DNA of 64,000 nt. It comes from Isoetes taiwanensis (Eukaryota; Streptophyta; Lycopodiopsida; Isoetales; Isoetaceae). Under the pieces are notes generated by a model. It saw only the letters and a program-made list of their open reading frames with translations, did not search any database and was not told the origin of the DNA. The position numbers and the translations under genes were made by a program. The DNA lies in the NCBI GenBank assembly GCA_021234155.1, contig JAJEKV010000293.1, positions 248,001 to 312,000 on the forward strand. Reading direction: 5' to 3'. Shown here piece by piece: positions 24,143 through 36,208 of the stretch (position 1 is the stretch's first letter; the number at the start of each line of letters is the position of its first letter).

Positions 24143-24709
24143 TGTTTAGGATCTGGGTTCGGGATAGCCTGCAAGACAACCCTCTATGAGGACCCTTGGA
24201 TCAAGCAGACAAATCCTAAAAGAGTGGCACGCGAGATTTTGCAAAGAAATCAGAACAGAAAGAATGAAACAGAACAGAAAAACAAAGGGACTATATGTCA
24301 AGATAAGGCTCCTTGAATCTCAATATGAATACATGAACTCTCGTCAAGCGAGAAGAATGAAACAAGACAATACTAAGCCTCATCTAAAAACTTGAGATCT
24401 ATCTCTACTGATATATATAGTACAATGGCCTTGGGCCCAGAATAGATAGGTGGCAGATCTCAGTCACCAACTCCTGGATCATATGCATGATTTAAGGGAA
24501 TCTTTGCAGTGCCGTCATTAGTGCCTAGAATCCCGTTCCCCGGAGGTCGTCATTTGTCTTGTCTGGCTCTCTTCTTTGACAGGGGCGTGGACTTCTGCAT
24601 GGTTTTCGGCAGAAGTGTGGGTTTACTACCTGATGCTTGACCTGGTCCCTTGCCTCTGCCCTACGCGGTATTCAGAAATAGTCCTATGCCTGGTTGCACA
24701 GGACTAACA
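24143..24709 (-). mobile_element. 5' LTR of the 19-24.7 kb gypsy element
   Basis: On the plus strand it runs TGTTTAGG ... CTAACA (567 bp), giving TG..CA ends with short inverted termini. A TATATATATAG promoter-like box lies at about 24410. Directly inside (24125-24142) is TGTCGCCACTGCTGGATC on the minus strand, resembling the TGGCGCC-type primer sites of Ty3 elements. No second copy is found in the window. Confidence 0.6.
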
Positions 24710-25582
24710 ACCCACACATCCGTACCCGACTTACCCCCCTAAATCTATAGGTCGGCTCACTGCATCTATCGAGCCCAGGGCATCCCGCCGGACGTTACCT
24801 ATGACTCAGGGGATGTCAGACCCATACCCGGCCCACACGCAGTGGCTGACTATAAGCCTAGCACACAATAGGGGCTCCAATAACCATGCTCCACAAGGCC
24901 TCACCTCCAATGCACCATTGTACCTGTTATATGGTGCTCATTCTTGGCATAACATCCACAGCCAGATGGGCTCTTGTGCACATGCCACATTTATTGGGAC
25001 TTACGGGATTCTAGCTAGCAGCATCTCTACTCAATATATAGCCTTTAGGTCTCTAACCCTCATAATTCCACAACACAGAAGGTGCAATATAAGAACTACC
25101 ATATTCATAAATCCATTCATAACTTCAAATAGAGCATCAATAAGAGATTAATCATCCATCTAAACAACCCATAGTTAATGTCTATCTAGAATTTCAAGCT
25201 AACTAAGCCTACTAACCGGTATCTGAGCTGGATCTCTCATCTCTCAGGTTCTCCATGCTCTGCTGGTTGAATAGGCTCCTCCTCCTTCTCCAATTGCCCC
25301 CAAATCGAATTGGGGCAAATTGGTCCAATTTGATTAGGTCAAAATTAGCAAGTCCTCTTGGGCCAATCGATTTGGCCCAAGTGGCATTTAATTACTAATT
25401 AGTTAATATAATTAGTTACTAATTAACTAATCTTGGGTATTTAGCTTATTCAATTAAATGGCAAATCAACATAGCTAACTTAAATTCTTTTGGCTTATTC
25501 AATAATGGCTAATGTACCATTACGTAGCAGTGGTGACGTGTCATATGTATACGTATAGCATATAAATACATAGAAAGTCACA
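24710..25582 (-). mobile_element. LTR remnant, same family as the 41-62 kb LTRs
   Basis: Shares GCCCACACGCAGTGG, TAAGCCTAG.CCACA and TAGGTCTCTA..CC with the LTRs at 41248-44259 and 60179-62007. It ends in GTCACA at 25582, followed on the plus strand by TTCTCCCCACCTT, which is a polypurine tract in the minus orientation. This is therefore the start of a 3' LTR whose element lay to the right. Its other end is cut at the junction with the gypsy element that ends at 24709. Confidence 0.65.
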
Positions 25583-25751
25583 TTCTCCCCACCTTAAAAA
25601 GGATGTTGTTCTCAGCATCAAGACTACTCTTGCGCTTGGGCAACACATCCCATGCTGGAAGTAAGTCTCCCCTCCTTAAAGAGGTAACATGAGACTATAA
25701 GTCACGCAGAAGTTGTCATGTTCAAAGTGATCAATTTTGAAATGATTTGTA

Positions 25752-25782
<31 letters not shown>

Positions 25783-25808
25783 GGGAGGAAAGTCCTTAAT
25801 AAACGAGG
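25583..25808 (-). mobile_element. 3' internal end of the LTR element, with PPT and poly-T
   Basis: The minus strand reads into AAGGTGGGGAGAA immediately before the LTR start, a typical PPT. A 27-nt T run at 25756-25782 separates it from the satellite array. Confidence 0.5.
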
Positions 25809-28800
25809 TCCTGTTATTTTGCTACATATTCTAAACGAGGTGCACCACTGGACTACCACGATTCGTCGGATCATCAATCCCTCGCCCCGGTCGTATGTTG
25901 GAGCCTCTGGACACCTCTCGTTCGATTATGCTCAATTATGATTAGGGGCGCCTATGATTTTAAGATGTCGAATCTGAGTTTGCCTAAGGTTTTGATGGTA
26001 TATCGTTGCCTCTATACCGGTTTCATTTAAGCTTTTAGAATATGAAATACGGGGATTCGAACCTCTACTAAAATAACTCAATGTCCTAATAAGACTACTT
26101 TAACCAATCTAACTAGTGAGCTAATGTGACTATTTTTTATCTTAAATCTATGTTTTTTTTTTATAATAACCCATTGAATTGTTTTAGGGATATGGTCTAT
26201 GGTTTCAAGAATTATATCTATATCAAATCCCCTGGAACCCCCTGTTATTTTGCTACATATTCTAAAGCGAGGTGCACCACGGACTACCCGATTCGTCGGA
26301 TCTGTCAATGCACCTGGACTACCATCGTCGGATCTGTCAATCCTACGACCCCGGGATCAGATATGTTGGAGCCTCTGGACACCTCTCGTTTCGATTATGC
26401 TCAATTATGATTGGGGACGCCTATATTTTTAAGATGTCGAATACGAGTTTGCCTAAGGTTTTGATGGTATATCGTGCCTCTATACGGTTTCATTTAAGCT
26501 TTTAGAATATGAAATCACGGGATTGAACCTCTACTAAAATAACTCAATGTCCTAATAAGACTACTTTAACCAATCTAACTAGTGAGCTAATGTGACTATT
26601 TTTTTATCTTAAATCTATTTTTTTATAATAACCCATTGAATTGTTTTTAGGGATATGGTCTATGCTCAATTATGATTGGGGGCGCCTATGATTTTAAGAT
26701 GTCGAATCTGAGTTTGCCTAAGGTTTTGATGGTATATCGTGCCTCTATAACGGTTTCATTTAAGCTTTTAGAATATGAAATCTGGGGGATTGAACCTCTA
26801 CTAAAATAACTCAATGTCCTAATAAGACTACTTTAACCAATCTAACTAGTGAGCTAATGTGACTATTTTTTTATCTTAAATCTATGTTTTTTTTTTTTAT
26901 AATAACCCATTGAATTGTTTTAGGGATATGGTCTATGGTTTCAAGAATTATATCTATATCAAATCCCCACGGAACCCCTTGTTATTTTGCTACATATTCT
27001 AAACGAGGTGCACCCCCTGGACTACCACAAATCATTCGGATCTTTGTCAATCCCACGGCCCGACCGTATGTTGGAGCCTCTGGACACCTCTCGTTTCGAT
27101 TATGCTCAATTATGATTGGGGGCGCCTATGATTTTAAGATGTCGAATCTGAGTTTGCCTAAGGTTTTGATGGTATATCGTGCCTCTATCGGTTTCATTTA
27201 AGCTTTTAGAATATGAAATCTGGGATTGAACCTCTACTAAAATAACTCAATGTCCTAATAAGACTACTTTAACCAATCTAACTAGTGAGCTAATGTGACT
27301 ATTTTTTATCTTAAATCTATGTTTTTTTTTTATAATAACCCATTGAATTGTTTTAGGGATATGGTCTATGCTCAATTATGATTGGGGGCGCCTATGATTT
27401 TAAGATGTCGAATCTGAGTTTGCCTAAGGTTTTGATGGTATATCGTGCCTCTATAACGGTTTCATTTAAGCTTTTTAGAATATGAAATACGGGGATTGAA
27501 CCTCTACTAAAATAACTCAATGTCCTAATAAGACTACTTTAACCAATCTAACTAGTGAGCTAATGTGACTATTTTTTATCTTAAATCTATGTTTTTTTTT
27601 TATAATAACCCATTGAATTGTTTTAGGGATATGGTCTATGGTTTCAAGAATTATATCTATATCAAATCCCCCTGGAACCCCCTGTTATTTTGCTACATAT
27701 TCTAAACGAGGTGCACCCTGGACTACCACAGTCGTCGGATCTGTCAATCCTACGGCCCAGACAGTATGTTGGAGCCTCTGGACACCTCTCGTTTCGATTA
27801 TGCTCAATTATGATTGGGGACGCCTATGATTTTAAGATGTCGAATACGAGTTTGCCTAAGGTTTTGATGGTATATCGTGCCTCTATACGGTTTTCATTTA
27901 GCTTTTAGAATATGAAATACGGGATTGAACCTCTACTAAAATAACTCAATGTCCTAATAAGACTACTTTAACCAATCTAACTAGTGAGCTAATGTGACTA
28001 TTTTTTATCTTAAATCTATGTTTTTTTTATAATAACCCATTGAATTGTTTTAGGGATATGGTCTATGCTCAATTATGATTGGGGACGCCTATGATTTTAA
28101 GATGTCGAATACGAGTTTGCCTAAGGTTTTGATGGTATATCGTGCCTCTATACGGTTTCATTTAAGCTTTTAGAATATGAAATACGGGGATTCGAACCTC
28201 TACTAAAATAACTCAATGTCCTAATAAGACTACTTTAACCAATCTAACTAGTGAGCTAATGTGACTATTTTTTATCTTAAATCTATGTTTTTTTTTTTAT
28301 AATAACCCATTGAATTGTTTTAGGGATATGGTCTATGGTTTCAAGAATTATATCTATATCAATCCCCCTGGAACCCCCTGTTATTTTGCTACATATTCTA
28401 AACGAGGTGCACCTGGACTACCACGATCGTCGGGTCTAATCGTATGTTACCTCTGGACACCTCTCGTTTGATTATGCTCAATTATGATTGGGGACTTATG
28501 ATTTTAAGATGTCGAACACGAAGTTTGCCTAAGGTTTTGATGGTATATCGTGCCTCTATCTGGTTTCATTTAAGCTTTTAGAATATGAAATACGGGGATT
28601 CGAACCTCTACTAAAATAACTCAATGTCCTAATAAGACTACTTTAACCAATCTAACTAGTGAGCTAATGTGACTATTTTTTATCTTAAATCTATGTTTTT
28701 TTTTTATAATAACCCATTGAATTGTTTTAGGGATATGGTCTATGCTCAATTATGATTGGGGACGCCTATGATTTTAAGATGTCGAATACGAGTTTGCCTA

Positions 28801-31800
28801 AGGTTTTGATGGTATATCGTGCCTCTATACGGTTTCATTTAAGCTTTTAGAATATGAAATACGGGGATTCGAACCTCTACTAAAATAACTCAATGTCCTA
28901 ATAAGACTACTTTAACCAATCTAACTAGTGAGCTAATGTGACTATTTTTTATCTTAAATCTATGTTTTTTTTTATAATAACCCATTGAATTGTTTTAGGG
29001 ATATGGTCTATGGTTTCAAGAATTATATCTATATCAAATCCCCACGGAACCCCTCGTTATTTTGCTACATATTCTAAACGAGGTGCACCACTGGACTACC
29101 ACACAAATCGTCGGATCATCAATCCTACTGCCCGCATCGTATGTTGGAGCCCTCTGGACACCTCTCGTTTTCGATTATGCTCAATTATGATTGGGGGCGC
29201 CTATGATTTTAAGATGTCGAATCAACGAGTTTGCCTAAGGTTTTGATGGTATATCGCGGCCTCTATACGGTTTCATTTAAGCTTTTTAGAATATGAAATA
29301 CGAGGATTCAACCTCTACTAAAATAACTCAATGTTCTAATAAGACTACTTTAACCAATCTAACTAGTGAGCTAATGTGACTATTTTTTATCTTAAATCTA
29401 TGTTTTTTTTTTTTATAATAACCCATTGAATTGTTTTAGGGATATGGTCTATGCTCAATTATGATTGGGGGCCTATATGATTTTTTAAGATGTCGAATAC
29501 GAGTTTGCCTAAGGTTTTGATGGTATATCGTGCCTCTATAATGGGTTTCATTTAAGCTTTTAGAATATGAAATACGAGGGATTCGAACCTCTACTAAAAT
29601 AACTCAATGTCCTAATAAGACTACTTTAACCAATCTAACTAGTGAGCTAATGTGACTATTTTTTATCTTAAATCTATGTTTTTTTTATAATAACCCATTG
29701 AATTGTTTTAGGGATATGGTCTATGGTTTCAAGAATTATATCTATATCAAATCCCCCTGGAACCCCCTGTTATTTTGCTACATATTCTAAACGAGGTGCA
29801 CCCTGGACTACCACAGTCGTCGGATCTGTCAATCCTACGGCCCAGACTGGATGTTGGAGCCTCTGACACACCTCTCGTTCGATTATGCTCAATTATGATT
29901 AGGGGGACGCCTATGATTTTAAGATGTCGAATACGAGTTTGCCTAAGGTTTTGATGGTATATCGTGCCTCTATACGGTTTCATTTAAGCTTTTAGAATAT
30001 GAAATACGGGGATTCGAACCTCTACTAAAATAACTCAATGTCCTAATAAGACTACTTTAACCAATCTAACTAGTGAGCTAATGTGACTATTTTTTATCTT
30101 AAATCTATTTTTTTATAATAACCCATTGAATTGTTTTAGGGATATGGTCTATGCTCAATTATGATTGGGGGCGCCTATGATTTTAAGATGTCCAGAATCT
30201 GTTAGTTTGCCTAAGGTTTTGATGGTATATCGTGCCTCTATACGGTTTCATTTAAGCTTTTAGAATATGAAATACTTGGATTTGAACCTCTACTAAAATA
30301 ACTCAATGTCCTAATAAGACTACTTTAACCAATCTAACTAGTGAGCTAATGTGACTATTTTTATCTTAAATCTATGTTTTTTTTATAATAACCCATTGAA
30401 TTGTTTAGGGATATGGTCTATGGTTTCAAGAATTATATCTATATCAAATCCCCCGGAACCCCCATTTATTTTTGCTACATATTCTAAACGAGGTGCACCT
30501 GGACTACCACGCCGTCGGATCATCAATCCTAATGCCCGCATCAGATGTTGGAGCCTCTGGACACCTCTCGTTTCGATTATGCTCAATTATGATTGGGGCC
30601 TTCTATGATTTTAAGATGTCGAATGAAGTTTGCCTAAGGTTTTGATGGTATATCGTGCCTCTATAATGGTTTCATTTAAGCTTTTAGAATATGAAATATG
30701 GGATTCAACCTCTACTAAAATAACTCAATGTCCTAATAAGACTACTTTAACCAATCTAACTAGTGAGCTAATGTGACTATTTTTTTATCTTAAATCTATG
30801 TTTTTTATAATAACCCATTGAATTGTTTTAGGGATATGGTCTATGCTCAATTATGATTGGGGACGCCTATGATTTTTAAGATGTCGAATACGAGTTTGCC
30901 TAAGGTTTTGATGGTATATCGTGCCTCTATACGGTTTCATTTAAGCTTTTAGAATATGAAACGGGGATTGAACCTCTACTAAAATAACTCAATGTCCTAA
31001 TAAGACTACTTTAACCAATCTAACTAGTGAGCTAATGTGACTATTTTTTTATCTTAAATCTATGTTTTTTTTTTATAATAACCCATTGAATTGTTTTAGG
31101 GATATGGTCTATGGTTTCAAGAATTATATCTATATCAAATCCCACGGAACCCCTGTTATTTTGCTACATATTCTAAACGAGGTGCACCCTGGACTACCAC
31201 GGTCGTCGGATGCTAATCCAATCCTCTGCCCAGTATGTTGGAGCCTCTGGACACCTCGTTTTTCGATTATGCTCAATTATGATTGGGGACGCCTATGATT
31301 TTAAGATGTCGAATACGAGTTTGCCTAAGGTTTTGATGGTATATCGTGCCTCTATCACGGTTTCATTTAAGCTTTTAGAATATGAAATCTGGGATTCGAA
31401 CCTCTACTAAAATAACTCAATGTCCTAATAAGACTACTTTAACCAATCTAACTAGTGAGCTAATGTGACTATTTTTATCTTAAATCTATGTTTTTTTATA
31501 ATAACCCATTGAATTGTTTTAGGGATATGGTCTATGCTCAATTATGATTGGGGACTTCTATGATTTTAAGTGATGTGAATCTGAGTTTGCCTAAGGTTTT
31601 GATGGTATATCGTGCCTCTATCTGGTTTCATTTAAGCTTTTAGAATATGAAATCTGGGGATTCGAACCTCTACTAAAATAACTCAATGTCCTAATAAGAC
31701 TACTTTAACCAATCTAACTAGTGAGCTAATGTGACTATTTTTTATCTTAAATCTATATTTTTTTATAATAACCCATTGAATTGTTTTAGGGATATGGTCT

Positions 31801-32728
31801 ATGGTTTCAAGAATTATATCTATATCAAATCCCCCGAACCCCCACGTTATTTTGCTACATATTCTAAACGAGGTGCACCTGGACTACCACGATCGTCGGA
31901 TCTGTCAATCCTACCGCCCGATGTATGTTGGAGCCTCACGGACACCTCTCGTTTTCGATTATGCTCAATTATGATTGGGGGCGCCTATGATTTTAAGATG
32001 TCAATCACGAGTTTGCCTAAGGTTTTGATGGTATATCGTGCCTCTATCACGGTTTCATTTAAGCTTTTAGAATATGAAATAACGGGGATTGAACCTCTAC
32101 TAAAAATAACTCAATGTCCTAATAAGACTACTTTAACCAATCTAACTAGTGAGCTAATGTGACTATTTTTTATCTTAAATCTATGTTTTTTTTTTATAAT
32201 AACCCATTGAATTGTTTTAGGGATATGGTCTATGGTTTCAAGAATTATATCTATATCAAATCCCCTCGAACCCCTGTTATTTTGCTACATATTCTAAGCG
32301 AGGTGCACCCCGGACTACCACGGTCGTCGGATCTGTCAATCCTACGCCCGGGCGTATGTTGGAGCCTCACGGACACCTCTCGTTTCGGGATTATGCTCAA
32401 TTATGATTGGGGGCGCCTATGATTTTAAGATGTCGAATACGAGTTTGCCTAAAGGTTTTGATGGTATATCGTGCCTCTATACGGTTTCATTTAAGCTTTT
32501 AGAATATGAAATACGGGGATTCGAACCTCTACTAAAATAACTCAATGTCCTAATAAGACTACTTTAACCAATCTAACTAGTGAGCTAATGTGACTATTTT
32601 TTATCTTAAATCTATGTTTTTTTTTTATAATAACCCATTGAATTGTTTTAGGGATATGGTCTATGGTTTCAAGAATTATATCTATATCAAATCCCCCTGG
32701 AACCCCCTGTTATTTTGCTACATATTAA
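25809..32728 (-). repeat. SINE-derived satellite array with dimeric higher-order structure
   Basis: AACCCATTGAATTG occurs 19 times, spaced alternately about 425-440 and 270 bp (the first interval is 464; the last two are both about 430). The short form lacks about 160 bp between GGTCTATG and CTCAATTATG, so most of the array is a 700-bp long+short dimer. On the minus strand each monomer has an A box (TAGCTCACTAG), 49 nt on a B box (GGTTCGAATCC), a unique body and an A-run of 7-10 nt before the next copy. That is the architecture of a tRNA-derived SINE. About nine copies keep the exact B box. The array starts and ends in the same register (CTGTTATTTTGCTACATATT). No protein is encoded. Confidence 0.85.
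26053..26123 (-). promoter_or_regulatory. Pol III-like A and B boxes (example monomer)
   Basis: The B box GGTTCGAATCC is at 26053-26063 and the A box TAGCTCACTAG at 26113-26123, both read on the minus strand. They match the TRGYNNANNNG and GGTTCGANTCC consensus. A TTTT between the boxes could weaken transcription. The same pair recurs in each monomer. Confidence 0.7.
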
Positions 32729-33899
32729 GCATAGAGATTTGAAGTGATACCTCCATCCCTTAACAAAAACTCCAATTCAATTTTCGTCATCTCATCAATT
32801 TTCCACATTATTTGAAGCACAGGCCATGTCTTACCTACATTGACGCACAAAGGCAAACAAAGATTTTAGATTGAAAAACGTAATGCCAACTTATTTCGGA
32901 ATTAGTAATGAGTGCAACAATAATGAAGTTGATGATTTGGTTATAATTCTCAAAGAATTGAAATGGGGCATTCATGCCTAGCAAAGCATATGGTATAGTA
33001 TGCAATGATATGCAACAATGATACTTGTAATACCTATGTAAAAACAACCATTGAAGGACATCAAATCATTTTGAAAAAGTTTTGCCACACAAGCTCAAAG
33101 CATGACAGTTCACATTTTGCCATATTATCTAAAAACATGACAATTCACCCTCATCGCTGGAGAAGAGAAGATAGAATGCCCAGCTTAATTATGTCTCAAT
33201 CAAACAAAGAGAAGCAAACCCTAGAGAATCGACTAAAGAAGGATAAGTAATAAGTCATATGCTGGCATTGTTGGCATAATGTTCATTATAGAAATGGTTG
33301 CATTAGCTTTCAAATAGATTTATTAGTATTTCAAGTGTTTCTTCATATCCAAAGCAAGAAAATAACCGTACTATCTTCCATGTTCACTGATCATTATTTA
33401 GCCTTTGCATCTATTGATCAGTCCTCTGTAATTCCAAGCATCTGCCTTTCTTTTTTTTCTTATATACATTGACCTATGGCATAGTACCTGTCCTTTTCTA
33501 AGTCCATCTGAAGGGCATTTGAGCCGACCTTTGCCGATGATGCAAAATCTAAAGTGGTAATTGCTAATGCATATGCCTCCAAGAAAGAGGCCTCAAGAGA
33601 TCGTTAAATGCGAATTGATTCTTCTGCCTTTCTTAAGACCTACTTATGGTGACCACTGTCATATAAAATCTATCCCTCATACACCAAGCTCTCATGCTCA
33701 CTATTGGCATGCTCCCTTGCATCCAACATGACTATCAAATTGCTAGAGAAAAAAGGCATCAATAGATCTTCCTTTTCTTATCTCGATGGATCGCCCTAGC
33801 AAAAGAGTTTATAAAAGAACTCCAAAAGGTGTTAAGAAATACCTAAATCAGATAATCAGAATTCTGGCTCCATAATAGATTAATTTTCACCTAAATGAA
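32729..33899. other. No gene recognised
   Basis: AT-rich flank to the right of the array. Small frames at 32835-33047 and 33005-33250 have no domain. Confidence 0.5.
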
Positions 33900-34690
33900 C
33901 CCATCGACCAGCTTTGCAAAACTTTTCTCAATCCTCTCCATGATGCGTATTTTCCCTGTCTCATTTTAACGATGTTCCTCCAGCGATTTATTCATTTCTT
34001 TACCTGCAACAAAAAATTGTTCAAAGAGTCCAACGACAATGTTCTTTGTCTTTTTGGCCTTCATGACTAATGAATCTACTCATTTTTCACTTCACCTATC
34101 TCACTTTTTGAGTCAACATCCTTTTCCCTACGTAACTCCCACTGATATTTTCATAAAACCTGCTTCTAGGCTACTAATTCTTGTTGGTATTGTTTGAAAA
34201 CATTACTCCATTTTTTCTGCATGCTCCTGAATCCCTATTGAAGTCTGGACACAATCCAACAATTTTCACCCAAACTTTGTCACACAACTTTTCATATTGT
34301 TTAGGTGGATGCTCAAACTCACTATTTAGCTCACCATGTGCATGTATCAAAGCAACTACATGTTTGTCTGGCCTATTTTTCCTGCTGGACTCTTCTTTCT
34401 TCTTTAGAAGTATCATCTACATTCACTACCTCTTTGGAACTAGACTTCTTAGCAAGTTTCTTGTTTGTGGCCTTTGTCTCTTGCTGCCCTTTACCCCTTT
34501 ACCTTTTTCTTTCAGCTTCAGTGGAACACAGAGCAACAAGTGCAGGAGAGGCGATAAATGGCACAATATAGTTGAGACCGATTTTGAGGCATGGATATTT
34601 GAAGGTGGGGTAGCATAGAAGGCAGATGACTGAACAGGTTGAAAGTGATTTAGATTTGTTGACACACCTCGAGATGAGAACATGTATTAT
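33900..34690 (-). pseudogene. SANT/trihelix-like DNA-binding protein, broken
   Basis: The minus frame at 34174-34416 carries KHVVALIHAHGELNSEF, KLCDKVWVKIVGLCPDFN and RDSGACRK. This is the spacing of a plant trihelix or Myb/SANT-like domain, in which C-R-K-K-W follows the third helix. After ACRK the frame is lost because an A-run (34212-34217) is one base short. The next frame continues NVFKQYQQEL and a charged helix with further stops down to about 33900. Upstream (34426-34683) is a Lys-rich stretch in another frame. Such domains occur in transcription factors and in Harbinger-type transposon accessory proteins; which one applies is unclear. Confidence 0.5.
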
Positions 34691-35540
34691 GGATGGCAAA
34701 TTACTTATTTGATAGGATGAAAGGAGAGGATGTAGAAGGTACCATCTGGATTTCATTCTAAAGTCATTTTGCTGAGTGCATGGGACATATTCATTTCGAG
34801 TAGGATCCATCTAAAATAAAAAACAAGAAATGAGAATGCAAGCATGCTATCATAAAATAAATCTTGAGTACGATCCACATGCAATACAAATAAGAAATGG
34901 AAATGAAAAATTGGTATGATAGAATAAATTAGAACATAGATCAGCAAAAAAAAGGGATTTGCAGGCTTCAATGCATGAATTAGATGACATGCATTGGGTT
35001 GGAAGAACAAGAAGTTTCATCAAAAGAAAGAATAAGAACATTGTCAAGAGCTCTCAATTTCAAAAGCTTCATGAATTGGACAAAGATCTTCTGTATTTGC
35101 CAGACAGAAAAACGATTCGTATAAAAAGAACACTAGTAGAAGCTCTGAATTGTAGCAACGCATCTATACTGGCTTCTCGTCGATTTCCACTTTCCGCCAC
35201 GAGCTCGAAGATGATTTTTATACCAAACTAGAGTTCGGTGCTAAGCTGTGCGATGCCCAAGATCCTGGGCGGACTCTATCCCTTGACCAAGAATACGAAC
35301 CCTGTCCATGTTTAGGGCACCTCTGTATGATAAGGGGGATCGCAAATGCAATCTCCTTATTGGTAGAAATTGTTTTAAAAGGATGGGCGGGCACAAGTGT
35401 GATTTCACCCTTATCTTAGTGGATATAAAATTCAATTTAATTTGCAATTAGAGTTGTGCAGTTGTCTTTGGATGTCTTGGTTTTATTTTGGAATTCCAAA
35501 AAGGGCTTGGCCGTCCATTTTCCATTGCAGTAAATGTCGG
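34691..35540. other. No gene recognised
   Basis: Overlapping short frames on both strands without domains. Confidence 0.45.
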
Positions 35541-35547
35541 ACGTGGG

Positions 35548-35678
35548 CATGTTATAGCCAGCCTTAAATGGCAAAAAATCTACTAAGTCCACAAAAATGC
35601 CGTGTAATTTTTTTTGGGCGGGGCTATAACATGTTAAAGACACGGATATACCGCGGATATGCCCGTGGCTATAACATG
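35548..35678. promoter_or_regulatory. Three copies of GGCTATAACATG upstream of the mpaB-like gene
   Basis: An inverted copy is at 35548-35559 and direct copies at 35622-35633 and 35667-35678. Before the LTR element inserted at 35834, these sat about 220-350 bp upstream of the ATG now at 38711. They could be promoter elements of that gene or arms of a small foldback. Confidence 0.3.
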
Positions 35679-35834
35679 TCGCCGTCCAATATATACACGG
35701 CACTCCGTCCATTTTTTGCAAGCTCTCTGTTCTGGGTTTTTCCTAGCCCTAGTAACGGCAGGATGGTGCTAGGATGGGGCTATTATTGTATTGTTAAATG
35801 TGAAAGGCTATCATTTTTAGTATTTGTACCAAAG

Positions 35835-35981
35835 TCTTAAAATATAGAATAGTGGAATAGATTGGATTAGATTGGGAACAGCCCCCAACGTAGCATGTAC
35901 AAATGTATATCAGCGTGGCCACATGGCTCTTGCCATGTCAGCTATCTTGATCTATATGATCATATTTACATATTTTTAACA
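35835..35981 (-). repeat. 3' LTR of the small LTR element
   Basis: 147 bp, read on minus from TGTTAAAAATATG to TATATTTTAAGA. The PPT abuts it at 35982-35990. Confidence 0.88.
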
Positions 35982-36208
35982 CTCCCCCTTGATCAATAGA
36001 TCAAGAAGGATTAGAAAATTCTAAGTATGAACTCTCTCTCCCCCTTAATAGAAAGACTATGAAAAATTTCCTCTAGACAAAAACTCTAGACTTATTATGA
36101 GGATGCCTTGATCATCACATATAGTAGGCATATTTCTCCCCCTTGATCGAGCATCCATCATGCTTAACCAGTACATGGGACCTCAATTATGAGACATCTA
36201 AATGACTT

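Larger units (their letters stand above)
18979..24709 (-). mobile_element. Decayed Ty3/gypsy retrotransposon, one LTR visible
   Basis: Minus-strand order: LTR (24143-24709), PBS-like site, gag with three zinc knuckles, protease end, reverse transcriptase, RNase H, integrase with GPY/F tail. That is the Ty3/gypsy order with integrase last. The RT active-site box reads VFQDDFSAYN, closest in style to the FMDDFSV box of the non-chromoviral Athila/Tat group (inference). Reading frames are broken many times. No matching 3' LTR is seen at 18.6-18.98 kb, so the 3' end is deleted or too diverged. It is not autonomous. Confidence 0.85.

Noticed and set aside
26126-32422. Several ORFs of 60-143 codons with similar N-termini
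   Set aside because: They are repeated reads of the non-coding monomer, and their frames differ between copies.
25809-32728. CRISPR-like or functional tRNA gene cluster
   Set aside because: Units are 270-440 bp with no short repeat/variable spacer pattern. The A/B boxes lack a folding acceptor stem and anticodon arm, so SINE-like is the better reading.
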